64,000 nt of DNA from assembly GCA_016721865.1 (NCBI GenBank), contig JADKHF010000054.1, positions 25,956 through 89,955 of the forward strand, read 5' to 3'. This DNA is from Nitrosomonas sp. Lineage in GTDB: Bacteria; Pseudomonadota; Gammaproteobacteria; Burkholderiales; Nitrosomonadaceae. Positions 9,689-19,287 of the stretch are shown here, in pieces. The notes below the pieces were generated by a model that worked only from the letters and a program-made list of their open reading frames with translations, ran no database searches and had not been told where the DNA came from. Numbering within the stretch: position 1 is the stretch's first letter; each line of letters begins with the position of its first letter. The translations under genes and the position numbers were made by a program.

Positions 9689-10266
9689 CCAGACAAATGA
9701 CAGCAGGGACTGCAGTCTTTATACTTGTTATGGCACTTTACACAAGTACAGCTGGCGCACATGGCAAAGTAGCCATGGAAGATGACAGCTGTATGCGCCG
9801 GATTGGCGAGAACATGATTCACCTCAGCGCCTACCAGCCACAGGTAGATGAAGGAGGCCATTATTGCACGGATATACCCAAAGCAGGCAGTGCCGTACTC
9901 GTTATAGATTTAGTAGATCCCGAATTGCGTGATATGCCAATTGGCGTGAAGGTAATCAAAGGCAGCATAGCAAGTGAAGGCGAAACCATCGCCAACACAC
10001 GGCCTGCGTTGTATCAAGATGGTGTCATCAGTATGAAAAGTGCGTTGGATCAAGGGAAATATCTCGTGCTGGTTACAGCGGAAGGGGTGCCGCCACTGAA
10101 CTATGAATATCATTTACGAGTGGAAATGATTAATTATGCAGATGTATTCAGAGCAACCATAGGACCAGCAGTTGGCCTATTGCTGACAACAATACTTGGG
10201 TATAAACTCATCCGATCAAGACGTCTTAGAGAGTGGCTAGCCTCGCGCCGTGCAAAGAAAAACTGA
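9685..10266 (+). CDS. amoE: AmoE (orf4), periplasmic membrane-anchored protein
   Basis: The 193-residue product of the gene next to amoB in betaproteobacterial ammonia oxidisers (orf4/amoE). GTG start at 9685 after AAGGAGGATTTGTC. An N-terminal signal peptide ends near STAGAHG, a soluble domain follows, and one C-terminal membrane helix (FRATIGPAVGLLLTTILGYK) is followed by a basic tail. Two cysteines (MEDDSCMRRIG and HYCTDIPKAG) and the YQP motif are shared with the downstream amoD, of which it is a paralogue. The biochemical role is unknown; a part in monooxygenase assembly, copper supply or membrane organisation is proposed in the field. Confidence 0.9.
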   Translation: MTRQMTAGTAVFILVMALYTSTAGAHGKVAMEDDSCMRRIGENMIHLSAYQPQVDEGGHYCTDIPKAGSAVLVIDLVDPELRDMPIGVKVIKGSIASEGETIANTRPALYQDGVISMKSALDQGKYLVLVTAEGVPPLNYEYHLRVEMINYADVFRATIGPAVGLLLTTILGYKLIRSRRLREWLASRRAKKN

Positions 10267-10331
10267 ATAACACGATGACCATAATAAAGGTCATCATGAA
10301 CTAACCATTTATCGACAGGGAAATTCAAACA

Positions 10332-10913
10332 ATGTCAGCAAAATTAATAGATATAAAGCAAGCAATAATAACAGTATTATTTGCAACAAGCATGATGTTC
10401 ACAGCGCAAGTGCAAGCACATGGTGGTCTGGCATTGGCGGAAGATATGTGTGTATTGACAGTAGGGCCATACAGAATGCACTTTACGGGTTATCAGCCGC
10501 TATCACAAGAAGAAGAATTCTGTGAAGACATACCAGAAGTTGGAAAAACAGTGATAGCACTGGACTACATTCAAGAAGAATTACGTCCATTAAAAACGGA
10601 AGTACGGATTATTCGTGACACGGGATCGGAAGAGAATCTGGATGCGATAACAGTATTTCATTTGCCACCGAAAGTATACCCATCAGCATCGATTACCGTA
10701 GATCATACTTTTCCGGAGAAGGGTAAGTTTGTAGGGCTGGTGACAGTGACTGGTGGAGCAGAGGATTACGTGTCACGCTTTCCGTTCTCAGTCGGAGAAG
10801 GGCGTCCAACGCCTAAAGCGGCAATAATTGCACCGGTTGTGTTGGTGATTGCAATAGGTGCATTCTTCTATATGAGAAGCCGAAGCAAAACAGGAAACCA
10901 AAGCGCTGCTTAA
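10332..10913 (+). CDS. amoD: AmoD (orf5), periplasmic membrane-anchored protein
   Basis: 193 residues, ATG 10332. Signal peptide to about VQAHGG, then EDMCVLTVGPYRMHFTGYQP and EEFCEDIPEVGK, giving the same cysteine spacing as AmoE. A single C-terminal helix (AAIIAPVVLVIAIGAFFYM) is followed by a basic tail. AmoD-type genes accompany amo and pmo clusters in both ammonia and methane oxidisers. The function is not established; its steady linkage suggests a role in maturation or copper delivery. It is normally followed by copC/copD in some Nitrosomonas copies, but here it is followed by IS material, with no terminator visible. Confidence 0.92.
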   Translation: MSAKLIDIKQAIITVLFATSMMFTAQVQAHGGLALAEDMCVLTVGPYRMHFTGYQPLSQEEEFCEDIPEVGKTVIALDYIQEELRPLKTEVRIIRDTGSEENLDAITVFHLPPKVYPSASITVDHTFPEKGKFVGLVTVTGGAEDYVSRFPFSVGEGRPTPKAAIIAPVVLVIAIGAFFYMRSRSKTGNQSAA

Positions 10914-11066
10914 CGTAGCAAATGTAATTTAAAATTAAGGGTGGGCAAATTATTAAAATCGTACTTAGTCGTCCCTGAAAAAGTATCAAACAACAGTTGT
11001 TCTGGAAAAGCCACCCGAGAAAACGGTTGCTTACTAAAATGCATGCTCCGGTAGTTTAAATTTCCA

Positions 11067-11778
11067 TCAAGGAATCCGATAAATTTGGTGTTTTTGCCAC
11101 GGGAAAAAGAGCCAAAAAATGGCCAGAAGCCATTGTTTTAGATTCCAGGCGGCCCCGGCAGCCATCAGCAGATTGATTCGATCGCCGATAGCGCCTTTCA
11201 GATAGTTCCTAGCCATTCGATAATCCGACTTCAGGTGGCCGATAATGGGCTCAATCGCGGCACGCCTCCAGCATTGTTTCCGCTTCTTGTCTCTCTGGTA
11301 TCGGGTATCCTTCTTGAGTCCTTTTCCAGGCAAAATGATCTGGGTTCCATTGACTTCACGTTTGCCGCGGTAGCCCGCGATCGCATACGGTTTGCTTGGC
11401 TGCTTTCCCGCGCGAAATCTCAACATGACGCAGGATTTCGGATAACGTATTGCTGTCATGCAGGTTCTGTTCGTGACTGACTACGCCAACTATCAGATTA
11501 CCTTTTGCGGTACTGGCTATCGATGCTTGGCTAGCGTACTCATATTGTTTGTGGTCTTTCCCCTTGGCGACACAGTACACTTGCGGTTCGTGCAATGAGT
11601 AGATCTTGTTCTTATCGTTTTGCTGTTGCCGTAATACGCGCTCATACAACAGAAAGTCCCGTTGATAGCATTCAAACAGACAGTACTGCGGTAATTCTCT
11701 CCTGAGCTCCCGCATCAAAATACCTGCAATGGTTCTGAGGCGCTTCAACGCGCGTTTGGCCTTGGCTCTTTTCTTCAC
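11067..11778 (-). pseudogene. IS5-type transposase, 5'-truncated and frameshifted
   Basis: Two overlapping minus-strand frames (11778-11356 and 11459-11067) are the middle and C-terminus of a DDE transposase. Recognisable are KIYSLHEPQVYCVAKGKDHK, YEYASQASIASTAKGNLIVG and the C-terminal block RRAAIEPIIGHLKSDYRMAR followed by NYLKGAIGDRINLLMAAGAA, as in IS5-superfamily enzymes of the 'IEPIIGHxK' type. The N-terminal half is missing; the coding sequence stops just before the IS110-type element at 11809, so truncation by that insertion or an associated deletion is likely. It lies directly downstream of amoD, where copC might be expected. Confidence 0.7.
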
Positions 11779-11808
11779 GTGCCGCTAGTGCGAATATCCA
11801 GCCATCCA

Positions 11809-12995
11809 TGGACGCCCACATTTCGCAAAGCCTTCAATCTATGATCTCAAGAGAGGTAAAGGTGCAGCCATACATCCGGACTTTATGTGAAGCGCATTGC
11901 CTCTGTCCCTGATGGAATTTGCTGAGTAGCACCTTATCATCTTCACGTGCTCTGCACTTGGGCTAAGTCAGGTTTAGCTACTCACGGTCGACCAGTCGAT
12001 CGCATCATGTCATGATTGCTGTGAAATCAGTGGTAACTTTCTCCTTAAACTCGTTTTTAATGCAACGATCAGGCGTGCAACGCCTAATCAGCCCTCACGA
12101 TCAATGAGCCGCAACGGTATGTACGCATAGCCGGCGTTCTGGCTCGGCCTTCCGGGAGGATGCTCTTGCTCCAGGCAGGGCGAAATGTCCCCGCGTTTCC
12201 GGATACCGAGCAATAACTGGTTGCCACCGCAATGGCGCTCGCTGAACTCGGGCATTCCCCAACACCAGAATGGCTAATCCTACGGAATCGGCCCAGTCTT
12301 TGGCTGGCTTCGCTCTCCTTGTGCCAAGCGATTTGCAACTCTAACTCTTTCACCTGCCGATCCAGCTCCTTCAGGTGGTCATTCAGTCTTTCAGTAATCG
12401 GCGCATTGTTCTGGAAACCATTTTCAGCATCTTCCAGAATGTCAGGCATGCGTTTGCCAATCGATTGGATCCCCTGAGGATGACGATACCAAACTCAGAG
12501 AGGCCGCGTATCTGATTTGCCTGTGAAGTTCTCGCCTTGACAAATCCTGTCTGGCTCGGTGCACTGACAAAATGGCCTGTTGCTCAACAGTCTTGATCAG
12601 TACAAAACGCATATTGGGTCGAGTCTGCTTCAAATCGCTTCTGCATCAGCCATATCATGCTTGTTAGTCTTGACATAAGGCTTGACGAACTGGGGCGACA
12701 TGAGCTTGACAGTATGCCCAAATCCACCCAACTTTCTCGCCCAGTGGTGGGAACTGCCGCCCTTCTAAGCCAATCAGGCAAGGCCCCAGATTGGCAAGAG
12801 CTCCGTCATCTGTCCGCGGCGTAATTGCTTACGCAGCACAGCCTTGCCATACTCATCTACACCGTGGATCTGAAACACCTCTTTTGCCAAATCAATGCCT
12901 ATTGTTGTAATCTTCATGTCGGACGCTCCTCTCTGTTTTAGTGGTCATTGCACCTCCTTTTAGCACTTGATGCCGTTTTGGGTAGTGGGCGTCCA
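11809..12995 (-). mobile_element. IS110/IS1111-type element, left inverted copy (decayed)
   Basis: Bounded by an 11-bp inverted repeat, TGGACGCCCAC (11809-11819) and GTGGGCGTCCA (12985-12995). It contains a minus-strand transposase starting at ATG 12917 (MKITTIGIDLAKEVFQIHGV), the DEDD-type IS110 N-terminus, with many stops and frameshifts down to about 12084. It is an inverted, shorter version of the element at 15059-16457. Non-coding end sequences outside the transposase are also shared, including the block around TAGCACCTTATCATCTTCAC. Confidence 0.8.
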
Positions 12996-13024
12996 TTCCA
13001 TTATCTTCGTCAAGAACCCGTCCA

Positions 13025-15033
13025 GAAACTGTCATTTCACTGTTATTATCCGGCCGTTAATTTTATAAGCATTTGAATAATATACGATCGTATTTTCTCG
13101 TGCGTTGTAGTGCCATAATATAGTTGTTTTATATCGACACATACCCTGGCTATAGTAGGCTTTAAGGGTATGTATATCAGACAAACCACCACCCGCTCCA
13201 AAAAGACGGCGGCACTTACCAGTCCTATCGATTGGTTGAATCTTTCCGTATCGGCAACAAGGTCAAACAACAAACGCTGCTGAATCTGGGTGCCGAGTTT
13301 TCCATACCGCGTGAGTACTGGGGTGAATTGACCAATCGTATTGAACCATCCTGCATCACCAGCCCAATCTACTTCCGCTTGACGAAACCATTGAAGCTGA
13401 GGCGCAGCGCATAGCTTCTAATTTACTGCTGCGTAAAAAGAATATGCCGAGTGATGAGCGCATGGCGACAGCAGATTATTGCACGGTAGATATTGATAGC
13501 ATCAAGCTCGGAACTGCGCAGTGTTGGGCTGGAGCATATGGCCTATGCTGCATTGCAGTCTTTGCAGCTGGATGTTCAATTACGGCTCTGGGACTGAATC
13601 GTGCGGAAGTGGCCACGGCCATTGGCACGATCGTTGGCCGAATGGTTGCGCCGGATAGTGAGTTATCTACACATCGCTGGTTACAGCGGAGAGGTACCGG
13701 GTGAGATCATCGATTACGATTTCAACCAATGTGGTTTGAGTCGCCTGTATCGTGTTTCAGATCAATTGTTAAGGCATCGTGATGCGCTGGAAACTCACCT
13801 GTTTATGCGTGAATGTACGTTGTTTGATCTGAACTGCACCATCACGCTGTACGATCTGACCAATACTTCTTTGAAGGCGGCGGCAAATACAATGATCAAG
13901 CTGTTCGTGGCCGTTCAAAGGAGAAGCGGTGCGACTGCCCGTTGGTTGCACTGGGTCTGGTGCTTGACAGTAGCGGGTTTCCGCGCAGCAGCCGGGTTTT
14001 GCTGGTAATGCCAGTGAACCAGCCACGCTCGAGACGATGGTTACATCGCTAGCTGGCGCAAAGGCCAGCGCATTGATTGTGATGGATGCGGGCATTGCGA
14101 CTGAGGCGAATCTTCAGTGGCTGCAGGAACGAAACTATCGTTACCTGGTGGTCAGCCGCAAGCGCCAAGTGGAATGGGACGAGGAATTATCGCAAATTGT
14201 GCGTGTACAAGGCACGAATGAAGTCGGATTTACGGCAGCAAACCGGTGACGATGAAAAGAAGTGGAACTGTATTGTCGCTCCAGCAGCCGTGCGGCCAGG
14301 AAGTCCGCGATAGATTCCTGTTTCAGCAACGCTTTGAGACGCAAATGCGTGCGCTGGCGGATGGATTGAACAAAAGGGAAGTACCAGGCGATACGACAAA
14401 GGTATTACAACGTGTTGGCCGGCTGTGAGGAGAAATATGCGCGAGTGGCCCGGCACTACACCATCGGAAGTGAAAAACACCCGCAGCAATCTTGCCGCCG
14501 GTTACACTTTGAGCGCACAAACGTTGCAGCGAAGGAATACGCAAGCGTGTACTGTTTGCGCACCAACATGCTGGACTGGGATGCCGGGAAGCTCTGGCGC
14601 ACGTACATCATGCTGACTGATCTGGAGGCTGTATTTCCGCGGCCTGAAATCGGAATTAGGCATGCGCCCGTCACCATCAAACGACCCAACGCGTGGAAGG
14701 TCACCTGTGGATCACATTGCTTGCCTATCACCTGTGTGCATCATCCGTTTGCGTTTAAAAGCTGCGGATATCCATGACAGCTGGGACACGCTACGCCAGC
14801 GCATGCCTAGCCATATGCGCGTCACAACAACAATGCGTCCAAGGATAACAAGACACTGCACATTCGCAAAACTGCTCGCCCTGAGCCTTGGCAGCAAGCA
14901 ATCTATCAGGCACTGGATTTACCTCCAAAATCCCGGAGGAATACGCAAAACAATCATTCCTGGCTAGAATCCAATTTGTAGTGCCAACAGGTATTGTGTG
15001 CGAGATTAACCTGTTACAAAAATGAAAAGTTTG
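13025..15033 (+). mobile_element. IS1634-type element (decayed)
   Basis: A plus-strand transposase relic runs from ATG 13169 (MYIRQTTTRSK) to about 14967 through many frameshifts. Diagnostic pieces are QSYRLVESFRIGNKVKQQTL, FAGNASEPATLETMVTSLAG, ALIVMDAGIATEANLQWLQE, RYLVVSRKRQVEWDEE, VYCLRTNMLDWDAGKLWRTY, IMLTDLEAVF and AADIHDSWDTLRQRM, the order seen in IS1634/IS4-superfamily transposases. The C-terminal motif (PGGIRKTII) is at about 14931. The element ends are set only by weak inverted similarity (CTGTCATTTCAC and the complement of AAATGAAAAG) and are approximate. Both sides are bounded by IS110-type copies. Confidence 0.75.
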
Positions 15034-15058
15034 AGGTGTTGTGACGAAGATAATGGAA

Positions 15059-16457
15059 TGGACGCCCACTACCCAAAACGGCATCAAAGTGCCAAAGTAG
15101 TGGTGCAATGACCACTAAAACAGAGAGGGCGTCCGACATGAAGATTACAACAATAGGCATTGATTTGGCAAAGAGGTGTTTCAGATCCACGGTGTAGATG
15201 AGTATGGCAAGGCTGTGCTGCGTAAGCAATTACGCCGCGGACAGATGACGGAGTTCTTTTGCCAATCTAGGGCCTTACCTGATTGGCTTAGAAGCGTGCG
15301 GTAGTTCCACCACTGGGCGAGAAAGTTGGGTGAATTTGGGCATACTGTCAAGCTCATGTCGCCCCAGTTCGTCAAGCCTATGTCAAGACTAACAAGCATG
15401 ATATGGCCGATGCAGAAGCGATTTGTGAAGCAGTTACTCGACCCAATATGCGCTTTGTCCCGATCAAGACTGTTGAGCAACAGGCCATTCTATCAGTGCA
15501 CCGAGCCAGACAGGGATTTGTCAAGGCGAGAACTTCACAGGCAAATCAGATACGCGGTCTACTCTCTGAGTTTGGTATCGTCATCCCTCAGGATCAATCG
15601 ATTGGCAAACGCCTGCCTGACATTCTGGAAGATGCCGAAAATGGTTTGCCAGGAACAATGCGCCGATTACTGGAAAGACTGAATGACCACCTTAAAGAGC
15701 TGGATCGGCAGGTGAAGAGTTAGAGTTGCAAATCAAGCTTTGGCACAAGGAGAAGCGAAGCCAGCCAAGACTGGAAGCCATCCCTGGTGTTGGCCCGATT
15801 ACAGCGAAGCGCCATTGTGGCAACTGTGGGGAATGCTACAGAGTTCAAGAGCAGTAGACAATTGGCCGCATGGCTGGGTTGGTGCCAAGCAGCATTCAAG
15901 CGGTGGCAAACAGTTATTGCTTGGTATCAGCAAACGCGGGACACTTATCTTCGCCCCTGCTGATCCATGGAGCAAGAGCAGTCATCCGCTTTGCCGAGAA
16001 GAAGGCCGAGCCAGAAGCTGGCTTGCAAGCTGATAACACGGCGCAATAAGAACGTTGCTGCTGTTGCCTGGCAAATAAGAACGCTCGCATCATCTGGGCA
16101 TTGCTCACCCAGAAAGCGACATTTCACCCCGATCAACTATGGCAACATACTGCTGCGGCTCATTGATCGTGAGAGGTTGATTAGAAGCGTATGGGTATGT
16201 TGCATTAAAAACAGGTTTAAGGGAAAGTTACCACCGATTGCACAGGCAATCATGGCATGATGGCGAGACTGGTCAGACCGTGAGTAGCTAAACCTGACTT
16301 AGCCCAAGTGCATAGAGCACGTGAAGATGATAAGGTGCTACTCAGCAAATTCCATCAGGGACAGAGGCAATGCGCTACATAAAGTCCGGATGTATGGCTG
16401 CAATCTTTACCTTCTTGAGATCATAGATTGAAGGCTTTGCAAAAATGTGGGCGTCCA
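15059..16457 (+). mobile_element. IS110/IS1111-type element, right inverted copy
   Basis: About 1.4 kb between TGGACGCCCAC (15059-15069) and GTGGGCGTCCA (16447-16457). The transposase pseudogene starts at ATG 15138 (MKITTIGIDLAK) and ends at TGA 16164-16166. It is broken by a missing base after DLAK, a frameshift near 15300, and more from 15720 on. It retains TRPNMRFVPIKTVEQQAILS, RTSQANQIRGLLSEFGIVIP and RLNDHLKELDRQVK of the IS110 family. 17 bp outside the inner repeat (TGACGAAGATAATGGAA) are also shared with the left copy, so the true IS end probably extends past the 11-bp repeat, as in the IS1111 group with subterminal repeats. Confidence 0.8.
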
Positions 16458-16579
16458 TGTATGGGCCAAGGGACGGGGAATTAATCCCCTGAGGATTGGA
16501 AAAATGACAAAATTATTTCTATATTATTTTCAGTAGAGTGGCAGAAGTGGCAACTACTTCAAAAAGTCAAATAGTACCA

Positions 16580-17854
16580 TCAGGAAGTAAACAACACTGT
16601 AAATCGGGAACCTTGACCTTTCGTGCTTTCAAAGGATGCTGTCCATCCATAACGCTCACAGATACGTTGAACGATTTTCAGGCCCAATCCGACTCTATTC
16701 GTGTCGCCCGAATTGACCTTTGCATCATTCTTAAATATTCTGGTCGACGTAGGCATGTCAATGCCTACGCCGGTATCTGTGACCGTTAGCTGATTGGATT
16801 CTAATGACACGGTGATAGTACCCCGCTCGGTATATCGAAATGCGTTTCGTACCAGATTGGCAACAAGAACACTGAGAATGCCAGGAGGAGCCGACACTTT
16901 TAATGGTTCTTTTTCCTCAACCACCACTTCGACCGGTTTATTTCCTAACCATACACGTTGCTGCTCAATCACCTTGCGAATAACTGGTCCCATTTCGCAA
17001 GCATCATCGTATTTGATTGATTCATTATGGATCTGCGCCAATATTAAGAAAGTTTCTATTAATTCGGACATCTCTCCGACCGCACGTTGAATTCGCTGAA
17101 TTCGCGCGTATTCCAAAGCAGATAAATCCGCTCTCGTGGCCAATACTTCTGCGGCCAAACTTATGTTGGTAATTGGGGTTCGTAATTCATGACTTACGTT
17201 GCTTGCAAATTCCTTCTCACGAATCAGCAGATGTTGCAATTGTTCATGATAATGCTGTAATTTACGAGCCAGAACGCCTATCTCGTCGTCACCAAATTCA
17301 GATAAATCCAGCGATTCGTCTGGCTGATTCTTGAATGTCATAATTTGGTCAGCGAGCCGTCTGATAGGTCGGATAACATAATTTGCCAACCCCAAACCGG
17401 TAACGAGTGCGATGATCAGGGCGGCAATCGAACATATCCAGACAAGGCGAATGAAATCATGTTCGCGTTGATGAATGCTGGTATCGTCGAACTGTACGCT
17501 GTACTTGGTTTCGCCGATATGTTCGACCAATACTCGGTAATCTCGGTTATCGTGCGTTACATCGTGTATGCCCTGGGGAAGGTTACGTATATGTTCGGGG
17601 ATACTGGTCGTTTCGTCGAGTGATGTAACGTAAATAATGATCGTCGTGCGCGGATGGGAAAAACCGGGTATCTGCGCACTTTCATCCTGTAATTGAAATT
17701 CCTTAAGTTCAGCGTATAGGATGTCATCGAGCATGTTTGTCTCGATTGATTTTAATGCAATAACCAACCCAAAACCAAACATAAGGGTTAATGCGGCTCC
17801 GAATAATAAAAACGTAAGGGTGATGCGTCGGCTTAGGCGTTTAGTCTTCTGCAT
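16580..17854 (-). CDS. Sensor histidine kinase
   Basis: 424 residues from ATG 17854 (MQKTKRLSRRITLTFLLFGA). Two membrane helices flank a ~125-residue periplasmic sensor region, followed by a HAMP linker (NYVIRPIRRLADQI) and an H-box with the phospho-accepting histidine in SNVSHELRTPITNIS. The N-box is NLVRNAFRYTERG, the G1 box is VTDTGVGID and the G2-like box is VGLGLKIVQRICERYGW. It overlaps the response regulator gene by 14 bases, so the two are translationally coupled. The stimulus cannot be read from sequence. The IS110-type element ends 120 bp past its stop. Confidence 0.92.
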   Translation of the reverse strand: MQKTKRLSRRITLTFLLFGAALTLMFGFGLVIALKSIETNMLDDILYAELKEFQLQDESAQIPGFSHPRTTIIIYVTSLDETTSIPEHIRNLPQGIHDVTHDNRDYRVLVEHIGETKYSVQFDDTSIHQREHDFIRLVWICSIAALIIALVTGLGLANYVIRPIRRLADQIMTFKNQPDESLDLSEFGDDEIGVLARKLQHYHEQLQHLLIREKEFASNVSHELRTPITNISLAAEVLATRADLSALEYARIQRIQRAVGEMSELIETFLILAQIHNESIKYDDACEMGPVIRKVIEQQRVWLGNKPVEVVVEEKEPLKVSAPPGILSVLVANLVRNAFRYTERGTITVSLESNQLTVTDTGVGIDMPTSTRIFKNDAKVNSGDTNRVGLGLKIVQRICERYGWTASFESTKGQGSRFTVLFTS

Positions 17855-18524
17855 TCTTATCCGTAAGTTTGAATCCAAAACCTCGCACAGTGTGTAAAAG
17901 CGGGCGATCAAATGGTTTGTCAACAATCTGACGGAGATTGTAGAAATGGGTGCGTAAGGCATCACTATTCGGCGGATCCTCCTGCCAGACAACGTACTTG
18001 AGCTCTTCCCGAGGGATAGCCCGATGTGGGTTCTGCATTAAAAAAGTGAGTAGCCGGAATAGCGTTGGATTAAGATCGATGCGCTTGCCAGCTCGATATG
18101 CTTTGTGAGCATCCACGTCGAGCAAGAGATCTCCGATCTGTAGTCTTGAAGCGGGTTTGCGGCGGATGTGTTCGGACAGGACTTTAATGCGTGCGGCCAG
18201 TTCTTTTAGAGAGAAAGGTTTTACCAGGTAATCATCCGCGCCTGATTCGAAGCCTTCCAATTTGTTTTCGAGTGTATCCCTTGCAGTCAGTATGAGCACA
18301 GGTACTAACTGTTGTGCATCCTGGCGAATCTGGCGGCAGAGGGTGATGCCATCAATGTCCGGTAAACCTAAATCCAAGATGACTGCGTCATAATCCTTCG
18401 TTATCGCCAGATTTAAGCCTGTCATGCCATCACTCGCCGTATCAATCGTATAACCCAAACCTTCCAAGTAATCACAGATGCTGGCGGCGATGTCTTGGTT
18501 ATCCTCTATGATAAGTACTTTCAT
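17841..18524 (-). CDS. OmpR-family response regulator
   Basis: 227 residues from ATG 18524 (MKVLIIEDNQDIAASICDYL). The receiver domain has the acidic pair ED near the start, the phospho-accepting aspartate in YDAVILDLGLPDIDG, the threonine in ILTARD and the lysine in DDYLVKPFS. The C-terminal winged helix (RAIPREELKYVVWQEDPPNS, then RTHFYNLRQIVDKPF and TVRGFGFKL) is the OmpR/PhoB DNA-binding type. It is the partner of the overlapping kinase gene. Regulon unknown; the neighbouring stress-protein and anion-transporter genes on the same strand are plausible but unproven targets. Confidence 0.93.
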   Translation of the reverse strand: MKVLIIEDNQDIAASICDYLEGLGYTIDTASDGMTGLNLAITKDYDAVILDLGLPDIDGITLCRQIRQDAQQLVPVLILTARDTLENKLEGFESGADDYLVKPFSLKELAARIKVLSEHIRRKPASRLQIGDLLLDVDAHKAYRAGKRIDLNPTLFRLLTFLMQNPHRAIPREELKYVVWQEDPPNSDALRTHFYNLRQIVDKPFDRPLLHTVRGFGFKLTDKNAED

Positions 18525-18720
18525 GGAATGTGCCTGGCTAAGATGAAAAGTCAAAAACAAGCAAAACAAGAATCTCGAAATTGATTGCACATACAGAGAG
18601 AGGCTGGAATATCGAGAAGTTACAAAAGTTCTCTATGTGGCAGCCATTGTTTTAAATCGCACCTTCTCGCAATATCTATTGACAGTACTTTTCAGGACAG
18701 GTCATTTAATGGATTATTCT

Positions 18721-19131
18721 TTATGCTTTTGATGGACGAACCAATAGTATCGACGAATTGACTTTTGCGATGAGCTGTTCGGCAACTGAGCCAACGAGGA
18801 AACGCTCCAATCCTCTCCGGTTAGATATTCCTACTACCAGCAAATCTGCGTTCCAATCGGCGGTGGCAGCTGCGATAGCTTCGGCGATTCCATTCAAACC
18901 ATATCCGGCTTCAGCTTCCAAAAGACGGGTCTCGACATTCAATGCATTAATGGAAGACTTAGCCTGTTTCAGTAACTCAGCCCCCGTCTCTTTTGGGGAT
19001 GCAGTATCGCTGCCTACGGAATGGACGATACATAATGTTGCAGTATATGTATTGGCAATATTTTCTGCTTCCGTTAATGCCTGCCTGGCAGTTTCGCTAC
19101 CATCAACCGCAACCATGATTCTTTTGTACAT
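18721..19131 (-). CDS. Universal stress protein (UspA family)
   Basis: 136 residues, starting MYKRIMVAVDGSETARQAL, a typical UspA N-terminus. The C-terminal ATP-binding pattern is present: VVGISNRRGLERFLVGSVAE, then LLVRPS, a variant of G-2x-G-9x-G(S/T). Single-domain cytoplasmic protein, likely ATP binding. A second member lies at 26817-27242. It sits between the two-component system and the anion transporter on the same strand. Role: general stress resistance (family knowledge). Confidence 0.92.
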   Translation of the reverse strand: MYKRIMVAVDGSETARQALTEAENIANTYTATLCIVHSVGSDTASPKETGAELLKQAKSSINALNVETRLLEAEAGYGLNGIAEAIAAATADWNADLLVVGISNRRGLERFLVGSVAEQLIAKVNSSILLVRPSKA

Positions 19132-19287
19132 AGAGATACTCCTTTATGAATATTGATACTGTTCGAGAGCAAGGTTTCAATATGCTTTCTCTCGAACACT
19201 ACACTTTATTTAAAAGTTGGGTAAAGATGATTATTGTAAATTGTTGCGGTCATTTTCAGGCTATCAAAATATCGTTTGATAACAGAT

